Assembly (NCBI GenBank): GCA_019009955.1
Contig: CM032232.1
Span: 76,583,501-76,647,500, forward strand
DNA: 64,000 bases
Direction of reading: 5' to 3'
Source of the DNA: Riptortus pedestris
Taxonomy: Eukaryota > Arthropoda > Insecta > Hemiptera > Alydidae
Part shown: positions 47,152-60,305 of the stretch, one piece after another
Layout: every line of letters begins with the position of its first letter
How positions within the stretch are numbered: the stretch's first letter is position 1
Notes under the pieces: generated by a model
What the model was told of the DNA's origin: nothing
Databases searched by the model: none
What the model saw: only the letters and a program-made list of their open reading frames with translations
Program-made: the position numbers and the translations under genes

Positions 47152-49710
47152 AATTCCAAATTTCTCCATACGTTTTAAATAAACCAACAATTTGTATTGG
47201 GGCCTTTTTGTTTAACATGAAAAGATCGCATTGGAATGTAGGTCCCATAAATCAGTGAATTAATTTAAGTCCAACCAAACATTGATTATTTAATTTAAAA
47301 GTAATACAAAGAAGTCACGGTGCTAAGTTCAGATTTTTGGTATTGAGGATATTGAACTCTCGAAACTATAATTTCTTTGTCATTGAAATAAGTTATTTTA
47401 GATGAATATTTTGCATAGAATGTTTTTAGAAAAATGTTAGCACAAGTAAAAATGTATGCAATTCGCACACATCTACATATGTTTGTGTGAAACAAATGTC
47501 AACACGATAACTCACATTAGGTATTGTCATTTGTAGTAACATGGCATTCCATCATAAACTAATATTTGTACAATCGACACAATAATTCATTTTCAATGTT
47601 GACAAAATTCGAACCTTAATTGGTTGTATTCATCTTAGAGCAAAAATAAATTAATATTACCCCACTGGAACTAAAATTCTGTGATTGAACATTTTTGGAA
47701 GTGAAAGAAGTATTGTAATCTTAATTACTCAAAAACGGATAGCTTTAGAATGCTCAAATTTTATATTTGATTGTTTTGCACCTCTTTTTTTGATCATAAT
47801 CGAGGAATAGGGGGGCGTTAGAAGAGGGTGAAATTAAAAAAAAACCATATCTTTTCATACGTACCAGAGAAAAAAATATTTGTATATGTTCTTTTGATCT
47901 GATGCATTGGGATGGAGATATCGTAGCTATAACAAACTATTTAGTTTTAAATGATTTGTTACCAAATATTATATTTTTTTTTAATTTAAGAGAAGTATAA
48001 GGAAGTTAGGTGTCACATCAGATTTTTATAGAAGTTTATCACGATATAAAATCTTGAACATTTTTTGATTTCTAAATGCAATATTACAATTAATTTGTAA
48101 AATTAATTTTTAAAATTCATAAATGCAATTTTTTAAAAAAAATTTCAATGCAATATTATGAAGGTTTGACCAGAATAAAATATTCCGAAACATTCGCTAA
48201 CTGTAGTTTTTAAGGTAAATTTTCCTAGTGTTCCTTTAAGCCACCTAAGAATTCTAGTGATACAATTTTTTCCAATATGTATCAAATTTTGTCTTTTCTA
48301 TATCTTTTAAATAAAAACATTTTATATATATGGTTTGTCCTTCACGGCAATAGCTTAGTGCCTCAGAATAATTCACTGTTTACGCTATATTTAATTATTA
48401 ATTTTCTACAATAATAACTATTGTAACTTCCTTACTGAATTGGCATTGATATCATAATATTCATAATGAGTTGTGAAACTACTTCCTTAGATATATTATT
48501 ATAGGGGATGTACAATTGTAATCACAATCGTGTACATTAGAAACATATATAAATACATTTTATTTTTTGAAAAATGGTATTTCATTAAAATACCCCCATT
48601 GCACCATGCACATATTCCGAATAATAGATGCAGAATATCCGATATAATAGTTTATAGGGTTCCCCTGTAGATTACAAGTTTCTTTAGTACTGAAATTGTA
48701 GAAATCACACCTCATTTCTGAGAAATACTTGGGTTGCCACTAAAAATGCTAATTATTGTTCGAAAATCACGGGGTGTGAATTTTCCCCCCAATACACCCT
48801 TCTATACCTTCTTAACGGTGATTACGAATCACCTCTTCCTGCCTGATATTGGCAGATAACTTGAAGCAGCATGTTAGGAATTGTAATTACTTTTTAATAC
48901 AAAGAAGTTTTTGATACAATCTTATTACTCAATTTCCCTAAGGCAAGATTTAATCGATTATACGATCGAGATATATTCGTTTGTAGCGTTAAATGACTTT
49001 CTCAAAATGCACTTCAAATTAAAAGAAAGATCACGATGAATCCTGGTCTTTTTTTTAAAAAAAAAAAATCCGTAGCCTATAATTTGAAGGATCTTATCGC
49101 ATATGCGATTACGAAAAATAATACAATTCCTTTCATCAATTTGCTCTTGATGCCATAACTGATAAAAAGACAAGCTGACAAAAATGTACTTAGTATAGAT
49201 TTTGAATTTCTTCTGTTAGGAGGAGTTGTAAAAAAAAGAAGTTATGCAAAATTAAATCGATAACGCATTGATTTTGTATCAGCATTTACCCAAATTTGTA
49301 TGAACTTATCAAGATACCCTGCATCATGTATAGTGCATTTATTTACTTGTTGATTGGTTTTTTAATGAGCATTTAATGCATCAAAGGCAAATCCAGACGG
49401 GTTTTAGCAGGAAACATTTCGAGCCCAACGGCTACATTTTTTTAAATTTTAAGGCTTTATGTGTGTTAGAAACTGCAGCTCTTTTAATGCTCAATTCATT
49501 TACCCTTAAATGCATCAAGTGGTTATTAGGACTTATTTCAAATATTTTGAAAAAACGACTTAGAGCGGAAAATATAAATTCCAAAGAAAAAAATATGGAA
49601 TTAATTTCAGAAACAAAGCCTCATATATGGTGGTTTGTGGGGAACCTACATTATATATTCTGTTCTCCGAAGATTGTTAATCTGGTATTGGTAGATGTAA
49701 GATAATGATC
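47152..49710. other. Unassigned A+T-rich sequence
   Basis: A segment at 47700-47960 (AACGGATAGCTTTAGAATGC, G run at 47811) resembles, reversed, 57560-57760 and may be a further degraded repeat family. A 109-codon frame at 49376-49705 has no recognised domain and ends exactly where the minisatellite begins. Nothing else. Confidence 0.35.
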
Positions 49711-50355
49711 AATGGTGTTGGCGCATGCACGAAAATAGGCAATGGTGCTGCTACATGTATGATGATGGGCAATGGTGCTGGTACATGTATGACGATGGGC
49801 AATGGTACTGGTACATGTATGATGATGGGCAATGGTGCTGGTACCTGTATGATGATGGGCAATGGTGCTGGTACATGTATGATGATGGGCAATGGTGCTG
49901 GTACATGTATGATGATGGGCAATGGCGTTGGTACATGTATGGCGATAGACAATGGTGTTGGTACATGTATGATGATGGGCAATGGTGCTGGTACATGTAT
50001 GATGATGGGCAATGGTGCTGGTACATGTATGATGATGGGCAATGGTGCTGGTACATGTATGATGATGGGCAATGGTGCTGGTACATGTATGATGATGGGC
50101 AATGGCGCTGGTACATGTATGATGGTGGGCAATGGCGCTGGTACATGTATGACGATGGGTAATGGTGCTGGTACATGTATGATGATGGGCAATGGTGCTG
50201 GTACATGTATAATGATGGACAATGGTGCTGATACATGTATGATGATGGGCAATGGTGCTGGTGCATGTATGACGATGGGTAATGGTGCTGGTACATGTAT
50301 GATGATGGGCAATGGTGCTGGTACATGTATGATGGTGGGCAATGGTGCTGGTACA
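49711..50355. repeat. 30-bp minisatellite, 21.5 units
   Basis: Units start with AATGGTGCTGGTACATGTAT and end GATGATGGGC. Because the unit is a multiple of three and stop-free, four frames are open through it: plus frames with NGAGTCMMMG (49705-50415) and YDDGQWCWYM repeats, and minus frames with VPAPLPIIIH (49677-50399) and YQHHCPSSYM repeats. Changes between units hit all codon positions, so I see no sign of selection for any frame. The first unit is the most divergent. Confidence 0.95.
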
Positions 50356-50564
50356 GCAAGTTTGCCGATGGCCAAAATTAGACTAAACCCGGGATTCAAG
50401 AGAAGAAAAAAATAGTCAATTCTTCAATTTCAGGTAAGTGTCGGATCCGTAATGGTTACATAACCATCTGAGTTTACAAGCACTAAATTTGTTGTTTAAT
50501 GTGAAACATTAATCGGTGGGTTTATATTCGTTTTTTTTTTTCTCCAGCACTAATTTGACCATGG

Positions 50565-50790
50565 TGCTCAGGTTAGCCATGAGAGGGAAAGCGTTGACCT
50601 TAATCTCACTTGGTAAACTTAGAGTGACAAGTTCAATTCCCGCCTGGGCAAAGGAATTTATTTAGTGACGGAATTCATTAAATAAAATCCTCAGTCCCAC
50701 CCTGGCTAGAAAATGGTGGGAACATGTATATAACACGCCCCAATTAGCCTCAATTGCAAAAAAATTGTATGTTAATAATTTTATTAAACC
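50565..50790 (+). mobile_element. tRNA-derived SINE copy, fullest in the window
   Basis: Head: CAGGTTAGCCATGAGAGGGA (A-box region), GTAAACTTAGAGTGACAAGT, TTCAATTCCCGCCTGG (B box). Body: TTTATTTAGTGACGGAATTC, CCTCAGTCCCACCCTGGCTA, GCCCCAATTAGCCTC. Tail: GTTAATAATTTTATTA. Confidence 0.78.
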
Positions 50791-50934
50791 ATGACCTCTA
50801 CTCGTACGAAGTCAAATTATGTATTGCATAACGATTCATATACCATCTATGTTTTAAGTTTTGTTAACACAGGGAAAGTAAATACGGAGAAACAAGGATT
50901 AGGACTTCCCGAAGTATTCTGTGTATATTACCTT

Positions 50935-50985
50935 TGATTGGGAAATCTGCTTATTTCACGCAGCTCCTGTGTGCCGGGCATTAAT
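50935..50985 (+). mobile_element. HINE-like solo 3' tip
   Basis: TTGGGAAATCTGCTTATTTC, then ACGCAGCTCCTGTGTGCCGG; hairpin worn. No block B precedes it. Confidence 0.7.
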
Positions 50986-51167
50986 TGGGGACGATATTGG
51001 ATTGAGGGCAGAGATTTTGAGAGCCGTGCCTTATCGGATGGCATACCAGCTGTACAGTCCAGACCCTCCTCTTCATTCATTCACTCTACTGCTTCCTACA
51101 TCATTCTACTGTGTGTAAACGGTTTCCGTCTTATCAGCCATATAACATGTTATCACTTGAGTGAGAG

Positions 51168-51909
51168 TTAGCAGATTTCCCTTAATGGAAATTAGCTATT
51201 CAGGTCGTACTTATGACGCGATTTTCGAAAAATTTCTTCAAATGTCCATCGTTCCTAACCAGGAGAAGGCGGGATTTTCGAAAATTCAAAATATCTCCGT
51301 TACCGTACGTCGGATCAAAACATTGTAGGGAACCAATGTTATTGAAAATTAAATTTACTAGGAATATTGTTCTATAGATTTATTTTCTATCTTGAACATT
51401 AAACGAGATATTTGCTTTTTTAAATTTTCAGCCTTTAGTAAACCCCCACTTCTATTCATGTTACATAAACAATACTCTGTTATATAATAAACCACATTAT
51501 TCGAAGCATAAATACCATAAATGGCTTTCAAGAGACCTTTATTATACGAGATAAATGCAAATATGTTATCGTGCCCCCCCCTTCTTAAGTTATTGGACTA
51601 CTGAAATTTGATATATTGAGATAAAAATTATTCTGATCCATTATAAACTACAGTACTAGATATTGTAAATAGTTTTCAATAAAATTAAATATGTCATATT
51701 CTGATATATTTCCGTAATTGTTTTTCTTCCCTGTGTGAAGATGACACACCTGTTTGTGCTTCCCGTCTGGAGGTTTCTTATTATCGTTTGTATTTATTCA
51801 CTTGATGTTGGCGGTGCTATTGTGTTACCAGTATGTAGATTTATCTATTGTTAAACATCACGAGAGAAATCTGCTTAGTTTACGCAGCACCTGCGTGACG
51901 GACTTTTTT
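51168..51909 (+). mobile_element. HINE-like element, TA tract deleted, middle module type I
   Basis: 5' tip TTAGCAGATTTCCCTTAATG, block A to CCATCGTTCCTAACCAGGAG, then a direct jump into block B (GGCGGGATTTTCGAAAATTC). The microsatellite and start of block B are therefore missing. Type I module as at 34.2-34.7 kb, 3' tip GCAGCACCTGCGTGACGGAC-TTTTTT. About 740 bp. Confidence 0.88.
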
Positions 51910-52700
51910 GGAAGGTAGGAAGGGAGGGTCCCTTCACAGCGCACAACTACTACGTTCAACTGGCAGGAGCTTCTTAAACTACTCAGGGTACTTCTGCAAT
52001 AGACGTCCATCATTCATTTAGACAGCCCGACATTTAGAGCACATGATTATTATAAATTCCCCTTAGTTCTATGGTTCTCCCATTCTATATGCCTAGTATA
52101 GATATTACATGGTGTTTAAGCAGGTTATAAAACGGATCCACTACGAATACTGAATATTTTAATAAATTTTGAACTAACTCTACTCAAAAATGATTAAAAT
52201 GGACAATGATATTCCAATAATAAACTCCTCTAATATTGAGGTTAAATCAAAATCTATTCGACAACAATCGTTGGAATTTACTTTCTTAACAAGTGTGGTT
52301 ATACAAAAAATGTTCGCACCAAGGACAATAACTCAGATTTGGCATTTTATGGCACCTTTTCTCGTAACCCTTACTCCTGATTCCATTTCAACATTAGTTT
52401 ATTAAGACAATAAGGGAAATATAATTTCTTGGTACTAAAGCTTTTTAAGTTTGTAAAAATATACATTCTATTTTCTAATGAAGATAAGTTTGAAATTGAA
52501 AAAAATAAGTAAATAATAAACATTTAAACCTTTTAGAAATAGTAAACAATAATAATTAAATCATGCCAACTACTTACGCATTCTGTCAATTATAGTCAAT
52601 ACACCATAACTGGTACTTACCTGAAAATAGAAAAAGGAAGTAAGTAGAAACTTATAAATGCATAATGTATTCATTAACCTTTTATTAGTGTATACTATAG

Positions 52701-52750
<50 letters not shown>

Positions 52751-52854
52751 TCTCATCCTAATCTTCAAAACAATCCAGGCAGATGTAATTAGTAACAATC
52801 AGGATTTATATTTCAAATAATAAGGAAAATTCTTCCAGATTCATTTATTAGAAT
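51910..52854. other. Unassigned A+T-rich sequence
   Basis: Contains (TA)n at 52701-52742. Nothing else recognised. Confidence 0.35.
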
Positions 52855-52955
52855 TAAAATTAAATTATTTATTAACGTCCACTTTTTGCAAATACGGCTA
52901 ATTGGGGAGGGTTATCTACAGGTAACCAACCATTTCTAGTCATGGTCTTTTATAT
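52855..52955 (-). mobile_element. SINE 3' fragment
   Basis: Reversed tail and body: TTATTTATTAACGTCCACTT, ATACGGCTAATTGGGG, GGGTTATCTACAGGTAACCA, TTTCTAGTCATGG. Confidence 0.65.
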
Positions 52956-52968
52956 AAATTTATACTAG

Positions 52969-52969
<1 letters not shown>

Positions 52970-53002
<33 letters not shown>

Positions 53003-53092
53003 GGGGGGGTGTGTGTGTGTGTGTGTGTATGTGTGTGTGTGTGTATGTTTGTGTGTGTATGTGTGAGTGTGTGTGTGTGTGCGCGCGCTTGC
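52970..53092. repeat. (TA)n(GT)n compound microsatellite
   Basis: TA units, a G8 run, then about 80 bp of GT with few interruptions, ending GCGCGCGC. Confidence 0.92.
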
Positions 53093-54772
53093 TTTTGTGT
53101 TTGCGTTTATTCATGCTCTTATTTATTCATTTTTTTTCTATACTTAGCAGATTAATACTCACTGGAAGACAAATTTATGCTTGTTCAAGGGTTCAAATAA
53201 ATATATAAGTCAATCAAATAATATTGATATGCATAATCTTAGCGTTAGTAGAAATATTATACATAGTAATTCTGTTGTAATACAACATATATTCTTGAGT
53301 TTCAAGTGATCACCAATTAGTGTGCATAAGTTGTAGTTTGGTATAGAACAACACGTATTGGCAATATTGGTGTATTTAATAGATTTATTAATAGACGAAA
53401 AGGCAGATGTCAAAATAATGGAATTCAAATTACCTGACTGAAAAATACATTCTAAACACAATTTGTTCTTCAAAATTCCTGGAAAAAACCACAATTTTTG
53501 TTTGATCGTATATAAGCGTTTTAGGCAGTACGCAAAAAATGTAATTTTTCAGATTGAATTATTGTTATTATTTGTTTTAAAGTAGCGGAGATTACTAAAG
53601 TAATTAGTGAAATATGTTTAGGTGAGTACTCAGTGACACAATTTAAAACTTGCAAGACAGCGTACATACCTGCAGCGTAAATGTTTCAAGGAAAGACCAT
53701 TTTACAATACAACTACATGAACTACTTGAGGAATATAAAATCGCTAGTCCTGCGTCATTCTCTTATAAATTATTAAAATCAACGAGTATCCATGAGAAGG
53801 AAGGAGAACACTATCTTTCTAAGGCTCAAACTATCTTATTAATACGCTAACCTATAAGGGGCTTCTTCATGAGAAACACATATCGCAACTATGGAAAATT
53901 CTCTTCCCGTAATTATCTATAGCTCCTTGGAAAACAGGAGTGAATCATCTCCAACCTCTAGTTCAATTGTGCATCACTTGATCCACCGTTGACACATTCT
54001 GTCTGACGGATTCATTGCGCACAAGGAATGGAACGCCGCGGGAACTATTATTGAAGTCGATTAGTGGAGCCTGACGGTAAAAGGACCTTTGTAAAATATA
54101 TATAAGAGCGAGCTTAAAAGACGTTTTGAGATAAGGACTTGAAGGACGAACGAATGCGAAAGCCACGGTGGCAACATTCTTGTCGTCACTGCCCACATTC
54201 TCAGGAAGTGTGTGCAATTACATAAGGCGTAATGCATTCAGATCAGATGAACAATCAAGCTTAGAGTAGCACTTTGTCAGAGGTGATTTTAATGCACAGA
54301 TATGCACTTCCGCTGAGTATGTATGTGAAGTCATATAAACAGTCTCCACCAGATACAAATTGAACTGATCTTTAGGATTCACTTTATTCATTCATATTCA
54401 GAAAAAAAAACAAAAAAAGACTATTACCTTAACGAAAATCAGGGTCATAAAAAAAAGTTGCAAAGGACAAATTAAACATCCAGGTGCCGAAATATGAAAA
54501 TGACAACAATAAATAATTGATTGAAAAGGATTGCAAACAGTCTTCGTAAAATGGAGTTGTGCCTTAGGTCATTTTTCGGTTCATTGGTATTTGTTATATT
54601 TATCAAAATATTATTTCACAATAAATAGTCAGCATATTAAATCTGCATTACTAGAATTGGCTAATTTCCGCATAAATCTTGATGCAATGGATTTTCTCTA
54701 TTTAAGAAACAAATATTATTTGCAAAAATGTCAATAGGACAGCATATATCATAAAAACGTGATACAGGGTGT
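53093..54772. other. Unassigned sequence
   Basis: A GC-richer patch at 53960-54220 holds an 84-codon minus-strand frame without recognised domain. The remainder is A+T-rich. Confidence 0.35.
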
Positions 54773-55284
54773 CTCAGAATGATCCAACTATTTCGAACAA
54801 CAGTTAAAAAAAATGCTATTTGCAATTAGTTATTTACTGATACCAAAATATTAACAAAGAGGGAAATTTTACTTTTTAAATATGACATTAGGTACTTAAA
54901 TGACGCCCGTTTGTTTGACGACACTCATCAAACCTTGTGCGGACGTTATTGATGACTTTTCTAAGAAGTTGTTGAGTTCGAAAAAGTAAACTCCAATTAT
55001 GCACTTCTTGGACATTGCGACCCAAACTGTAACTTTGTGTCTATGCAAAGGGCGCGTTGGTGTAGCAACGTTGGATTGTTCTCTGCCCAAAATCGGCAAT
55101 TTTGGCGATTCACATAACTGTTCATGTGAAAATGGGCCTCGTCGCTAAACAAAATGTTGTCCAAATCATTAAATCTCTCTAGGTAGTATTTTCCCTTAAT
55201 TAATAACACCAAAATAGCTAAATTTACAGAAACTGAAAAAATAATGAATGCTGAATATATTGTAAATGAGTTAAATCTACACAA
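54773..55284 (-). pseudogene. DUF4817/mariner-like transposase remnant and terminal repeat
   Basis: In the frame of 54997-55284: DNILFSDEAHFHMNSYVNRQ, then NCRFWAENNPTLLHQ. After a frame change near 55040 the frame of 54896-55099 gives HRHKVTVWVAMSKKCIIGVYF. The run SDEAHFH...NRQNCRFW...VTVW...IIGPYFF is typical of the insect DDE transposases often annotated with DUF4817, and DEAHF would carry the first catalytic Asp. Only about 100 residues remain; the helix-turn-helix part and the C-terminus are lost. Downstream, ACAGGGTGTCTCAGAATG (54773-54790) looks like the terminal repeat of such elements. Confidence 0.72.
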
Positions 55285-56649
55285 TGATCTTTGTTAGCTA
55301 TGCAAATATTTAGAGATCAGAGCTTCTACATGCAAATAGTTCTATTTTTTTACTGCAGGTTAGCGTTAAAATGTCGTTTATACAAAATAGAATTAAGAAC
55401 TTAAGTAATTTAGGTACCGAGGTGTTATTTAAATAACAATTTCGTAATTTAAGACCTTTACGATCTGGAGTTGTCATTTGTAAAAATTGACATAATAAAT
55501 TTCGAAATATGTGTTTGGCTCTTGTTTTGACATTTTTAATGGGAATGGAGTAGCAATTCTGTTTTTTTAATGGATCCCATTTTCTGCTTCATACTTTAAT
55601 CTTGTCAGTTTATATCAATTTCTTTTCCAATATGAAGCAGAAACAAAAAGAGAGAAAAAAGGAAATGTCCAAATTGCGATATTCATAAGCTGAAAATAAA
55701 TCAAAGAAATCTCCGAGCATATTGCCGCATTTAATAAGCAAACGATATTATTCCACTTGAGTTATGGATTCGTAAACTAAATAAAATAAACATCCTGACT
55801 AGATATTTAAATGATAATGCAATAGAGTGCTTCTGACTATAACTTGAGTCGATTGTAAGAGTCTGTTGAAAAAAATAGTTACTATACAAACTGCATATTA
55901 TTGATAAGATTTATTGAATCTGCACAATGTACTGCACTACCTTCATAATGGCTGCCGACAAGCAACATTCAGTGACATAAATAATGGAATTATACAGGCG
56001 CGATTTGAATATAATGAGCAATAATTATCAGGAACAGTATAAAAACAGTCATAAAGCGCATAATAATTGCCCCCTGAATGAACACATAAATTAATATGCT
56101 AAACTAACTTAGATGATTTATTATCTTTATTAGTTATCAGCATCTGAAGATTCTAAATAGTTCGAGTATTGATTGACGCTATCTGAAATCTGGACAAATT
56201 ATCAAGATGTATGCACTGCCGGGAGCAAACATCTCATCACTTATCAGCTCATATATTTAATTTTTTTTGTCTACACTGAAAACATTATTGGCGGTGTTCG
56301 CTTTATGGCTGAAAGTGAAATTGATTTGTTATTTCTATGTGTACGTGTGACTGTATTTTGCTTGGAATATCCAAATATCATAAAATCCTTTGACGTAGAA
56401 AAACTGAGAGGGAATTTTAAACCATTAAGGTAAGTATTAATGTTCCAGAACACAAAGTAGGCTATGTTAAATCCAACTGCTCAAGTTGGAGAGAGTCCAA
56501 GGTTGGTGGGGTGGGGGAATACATATATATTTATATATAATTGTCTTATAATTTGATAAAAAAATATTACCTAACGATGTGTGCAAGAGCAATGGATTGA
56601 ATGGATGGAAGGCACATTCTTCTAACATTTCAAATAAAAAGTGAGCTAA
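55285..56649. other. Unassigned A+T-rich sequence
   Basis: A 10-bp inverted pair CTGCTTCATA / TATGAAGCAG at about 55585-55643. An 86-codon plus-strand frame at 56173-56433 has no recognised domain. Confidence 0.35.
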
Positions 56650-56830
56650 AAAGCGAGTTATCTAAAAGTAACCACCTTTTTATAGCCATTGTGGGACTAA
56701 GGATCAGATTTAATCAGTTCGTCACTAAATAAATTCCTTTTTTCCCAGGCGGAAATCGAACTCACCACTCTAGGTTTACATTGTGAGATAAAGCCAACGT
56801 TTTAACTCACATGGCTAGTCTGAGATTTTA
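56650..56830 (-). mobile_element. tRNA-derived SINE copy
   Basis: Reversed order: AAAGCGAGTTATCTAAAAGT, AACCACCTTTTTATAGCC, TTGTGGGACTAAGGATC, CGTCACTAAATAAATTCC, CCCAGGCGGAAATCGAACTC (B box), TTGTGAGATAAAGCC, ACTCACATGGCTAG. Head preserved better than the tail. Confidence 0.72.
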
Positions 56831-56929
56831 GGAGGACATGGTTAGCGCCTTGTCTGTTCTACGCCCATATATTACCTTCTATCTTCCTAATTAAATTAAA
56901 CAGCTGATTTTCCCCAGCAGCAGTGAATT

Positions 56930-57776
56930 GATCAAAAAGTCAGTTACGCAAATGCTGCGTAGACTAAGTAGATTTCCCATTTGAAGTAATGGCACTCGAT
57001 GACATCATCACAGAGTGTTTTATGAGTGGAGATGCCATAACATAATATAGTAATTCCCATTTCTCCCTAAAGTATAGACCATTGAATTACATAAAATAGT
57101 GGTTAAATAAAATTTGTCCAACAGAGTAGAAAGTAATAGTAATAGCGGAGATCGGACATAGAATAATGTTAATTTTAAATATAAAGGTCGATTAAAGAAA
57201 TTAAAGTAAGACGTTAAGTCATATATTAATTAGTGTGCTCACTGAAAATTGACAAAAACAAAAGTCACAAATAATTCGGTTAATTATTTTTTATAGGAAA
57301 GTAACTGTAGCGTATTAAATTTGCATCAAGATTGTCTTTACAAAATTCTTTGATTTATTGTAACGCAGATATTCCTCATAATTGCATTTCTACAAATAAT
57401 GGAGAAATTTCGGTTATTTTTTACCCCCTTCCCTCGTAATCCAAAATCCACCATTAACTCTACCTTTATTTGAACGAATACATACACAGTCATAGAAAAT
57501 AACTTACAGGTCTTATCATGATTTACAGAAAAGCTCTCATACAAGGTGTTTGAATCTCTAATTCATACAGAGAAATTTATTAATTTTTTATTTCTGCCCC
57601 TCTAAACATCCCCAGCCCTAAATCAATCTTTATTGAAAGCTGCACAACTAGTCGTTACAGCAATCCTAAATATGAAATTTCAGCATTCTAAGGCTACCTA
57701 TTTTGGAGTTATGCGAGATACAGAACAGATGTCACGCCTAAACTAAAAATTGCGGCAGCAAGTGGTAACAGACGAG

Positions 57777-57812
<36 letters not shown>

Positions 57813-57838
57813 TACACAAGGGAAATCTGCTAAAATAC
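56930..57838 (-). mobile_element. Degenerate HINE-like element with (GT)n instead of (TA)n
   Basis: 3' tip AAAAAGTCAGTTACGCAAATGC with a hairpin of changed loop. Later sequence is only loosely similar to block B (GCCCCTCTAAACATCCCCAG, GCGGCAGCAAGTGGTAACAG). Then comes (GT)n at 57777-57811 and a bare 5' tip AAGGGAAATCTGCTAAAATA. Block A is deleted. Confidence 0.6.
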
Positions 57839-59273
57839 TCGTGCTTATAATACTTCCTTTACCTCATACGAGGATATAAAATAGTGTTTGATTCTTTTTG
57901 GCTGCTGGGAACTATTTATTACACAGTTATTCAATCAGCCATACGCCTTGTAAATAATTACTAGTTGAAATGTAGTTAATTTCTGGAAGTAGTTAACTAC
58001 TGCCTAACTGAGAATCCTATTCATCAGCTCATTGTGTGTTTAGCACGGCCCATAACACGTCTCTATTAAAAAAGTATGAAGCATGATTTGAATAATACTC
58101 ACATTAATAATCAGACATTTTTTTTTTCATTGCTATTCCATATTCCAGAGAGGATGAGGTTTGTAGGCCGGCAAGACAATGGATGATAACATTGTTTACA
58201 ATCATGAGGTCATGAATGGAGCTGGCATTCATTCATTGAGAAACTGGAAGGCGGTTCATTAATGTATTCAGTGGGATTCACCTGTTGAGTCCTCTATGAA
58301 CTCGAGAACATTTCCCAACATCCGCCTCTTGCGGCCCACCTATTTCTTGGCCCGCCTCAACCACAACAATCGGGAGTTTTACTTCGATTTAAGCTCTTAA
58401 TTTTCTTTCCAGTTACGGGAATCACTGTCCCAAATTTTGAACGTTAGGTCAAAGGTGATATCCTCATATCTAGTGCATGTCTAAGAAACATTAGCAATTC
58501 CATGAACGGTAGATTAGCTATCCGAAAAACATTAGTTGACTTTTGACAACAATTGAGAAGAACAGCTAGACGATACACTTCAGAGCAAACAAATAATATA
58601 CATTGAGCAGTAAACATGATTCAGCACAGACGTAAATGGAAGAATGCAGACCTCAACGTTGCTCCAATTTTCATGTACAGTTCTGAGCACAAATAACATC
58701 AATTATAGAGAATTTTTGCACTTGTGATAAAATGTCAGTAGGCGGAATTATATATTTATATGTAAAATAGAATCGTTGGTTCTGCTAGTTTGGTTAGAAA
58801 TAATATTTAATATTGGAATTAAATATTTTATCCATTTTTGAGGTGCTGGATGGTGAATTGTTATCTCAGATAAGAAAAGAAAGGCCTCCTTCCTTCACAA
58901 TTGTTAATTCTTTGGACAGAGCGCTTTCAGAGCATACGCTCCATCATCAGTGCCCTGCTGGCAAACATTTACTATTAAAAACGTCGTATAAGATGCCCTT
59001 CAATTAAAAAATAAGAAATATATGTACATATTGAATATCAATTATTAGAGTTAGAATATAAAACTTAATGAACACAAATTAAGGTCCCAGTGAAAATGTA
59101 CAGTTTATATACGAAGACAAATATTTTTAGAGGTTAAAATTAAAAACTTACTTAGTAGAATATGTACAATATTTCAATCAATAGTCAAAATAAATATTAA
59201 CAGTTAAAAAATTTAAAATAGGATAAATAGTAACAAACCGAAGAGTCAAATTAAAAATTAAATAAAAACCCAA
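57839..59273. other. Unassigned sequence
   Basis: 58140-58440 is slightly GC-richer without open frames. 58890-58960 carries on the minus strand the CTGATGATGGAGC...GAAAGCGCTC motif shared with the 26.6 kb MITE-like element. Nothing else. Confidence 0.35.
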
Positions 59274-59573
59274 ATGAGAAGGAACACACACCGGAGGAGC
59301 TACAAGGAGCAAATAATTTATGCTCTACGTTCCATGTTTAAAGAGGATTTACAAAATAATACCTATCCAGAACATTGGAAAAATGCAGAAATGATAACTA
59401 CAAAGTCAGGAAAAATTATGTATTTTCTCTGCAGAAACATATCGTCACATATATCTCCACCTATGTTTATAAACATTGTCTTAGAATGCTTGGTATTGCA
59501 AGTGGTTAAACGATTAAATGTAGAGCACTTGATCACACCAATTGTGCTGCGAAATGGGAAAATCGATGATTGA
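59274..59573 (+). pseudogene. LINE reverse transcriptase fragment, degenerate
   Basis: A 99-codon frame contains NNTYPEHWKNAEMITTKSGK, matching the N-terminal RT motif of jockey-type LINEs (usual form P..WK.A.I..I.KPGK). It continues with worn counterparts of the following block (RNISSHISPPMFINIVLE, VVKRLNVEHLI). No catalytic motif remains. Recognition rests mainly on the first motif. Confidence 0.55.
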
Positions 59574-59963
59574 GGCCCATCGGGACCTTACGAAACGTTA
59601 CAAACCTTATAATGTCTTGTTAAAATTTAATGAAAATAAATGCATATCACTTCAAATGAATCCAAAACATGAATGTCGAATGTAAATATTTCTAAAATAC
59701 AGTGGTAAAGGTAAACGAACTAATCATAATAATATCCTTTTTTTTAAAAAATAGAACATAACAAATGCCTAAAAACGTATGTAAAACTTGCTACACAACT
59801 ATTTCTCTAAAAGTAAGCCCATAGCAAACACTCTCATATTTTCACAGATACCTGCGTACATATATGTATAAATTAAATGAAGCAAATTTTCGACTTGAAC
59901 TTTTGAAGGAAGTTGTCAATTATTGCCTCAGGAGTATGCACTAATGCAAAATCTCTAACAAGT
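59574..59963. other. Unassigned A+T-rich sequence
   Basis: May include decayed LINE sequence at its start. Nothing recognised. Confidence 0.3.
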
Positions 59964-60091
59964 GTTTTTAGCAGATTTCCCTTAAGGGAAATCAGCTATT
60001 GAGGTTGTACTCATGACGCGATTTTCGAAATTTTTCTTCAAATGTCCATCGATCCTACCCAGGAGATGACGAAAATGAAGTCCGTTCAAAA

Positions 60092-60140
<49 letters not shown>

Positions 60141-60305
60141 ACCGGTCTAGCGGTCGCAATTATTAATTAATCGTTACCAAACTCCATATTTAGTCATTTT
60201 AAGTAAAAAGAAAGATCACGTTCGTTAACGGCTGAAATCGGACCAGTGGGAGGGGGGGTTTTTGAAATTTCGAAATATCTCCGATACCATACGTCGGATC
60301 AAAAT
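59964..60305 (+). mobile_element. HINE-like element, 5' half
   Basis: Pristine 5' tip TTTTTAGCAGATTTCCC with the full palindrome GATTTCCCTTAAGGGAAATC, block A, (TA)n at 60097-60137 and the first part of block B up to CATACGTCGGATCAAAAT. There it meets a 3' tip of the opposite orientation. Confidence 0.88.

Noticed and set aside
49677..50415. Repetitive proteins of 236-240 residues on both strands
   Set aside because: The minisatellite unit is stop-free and 30 bp long, so several frames must be open; no codon-position bias seen.
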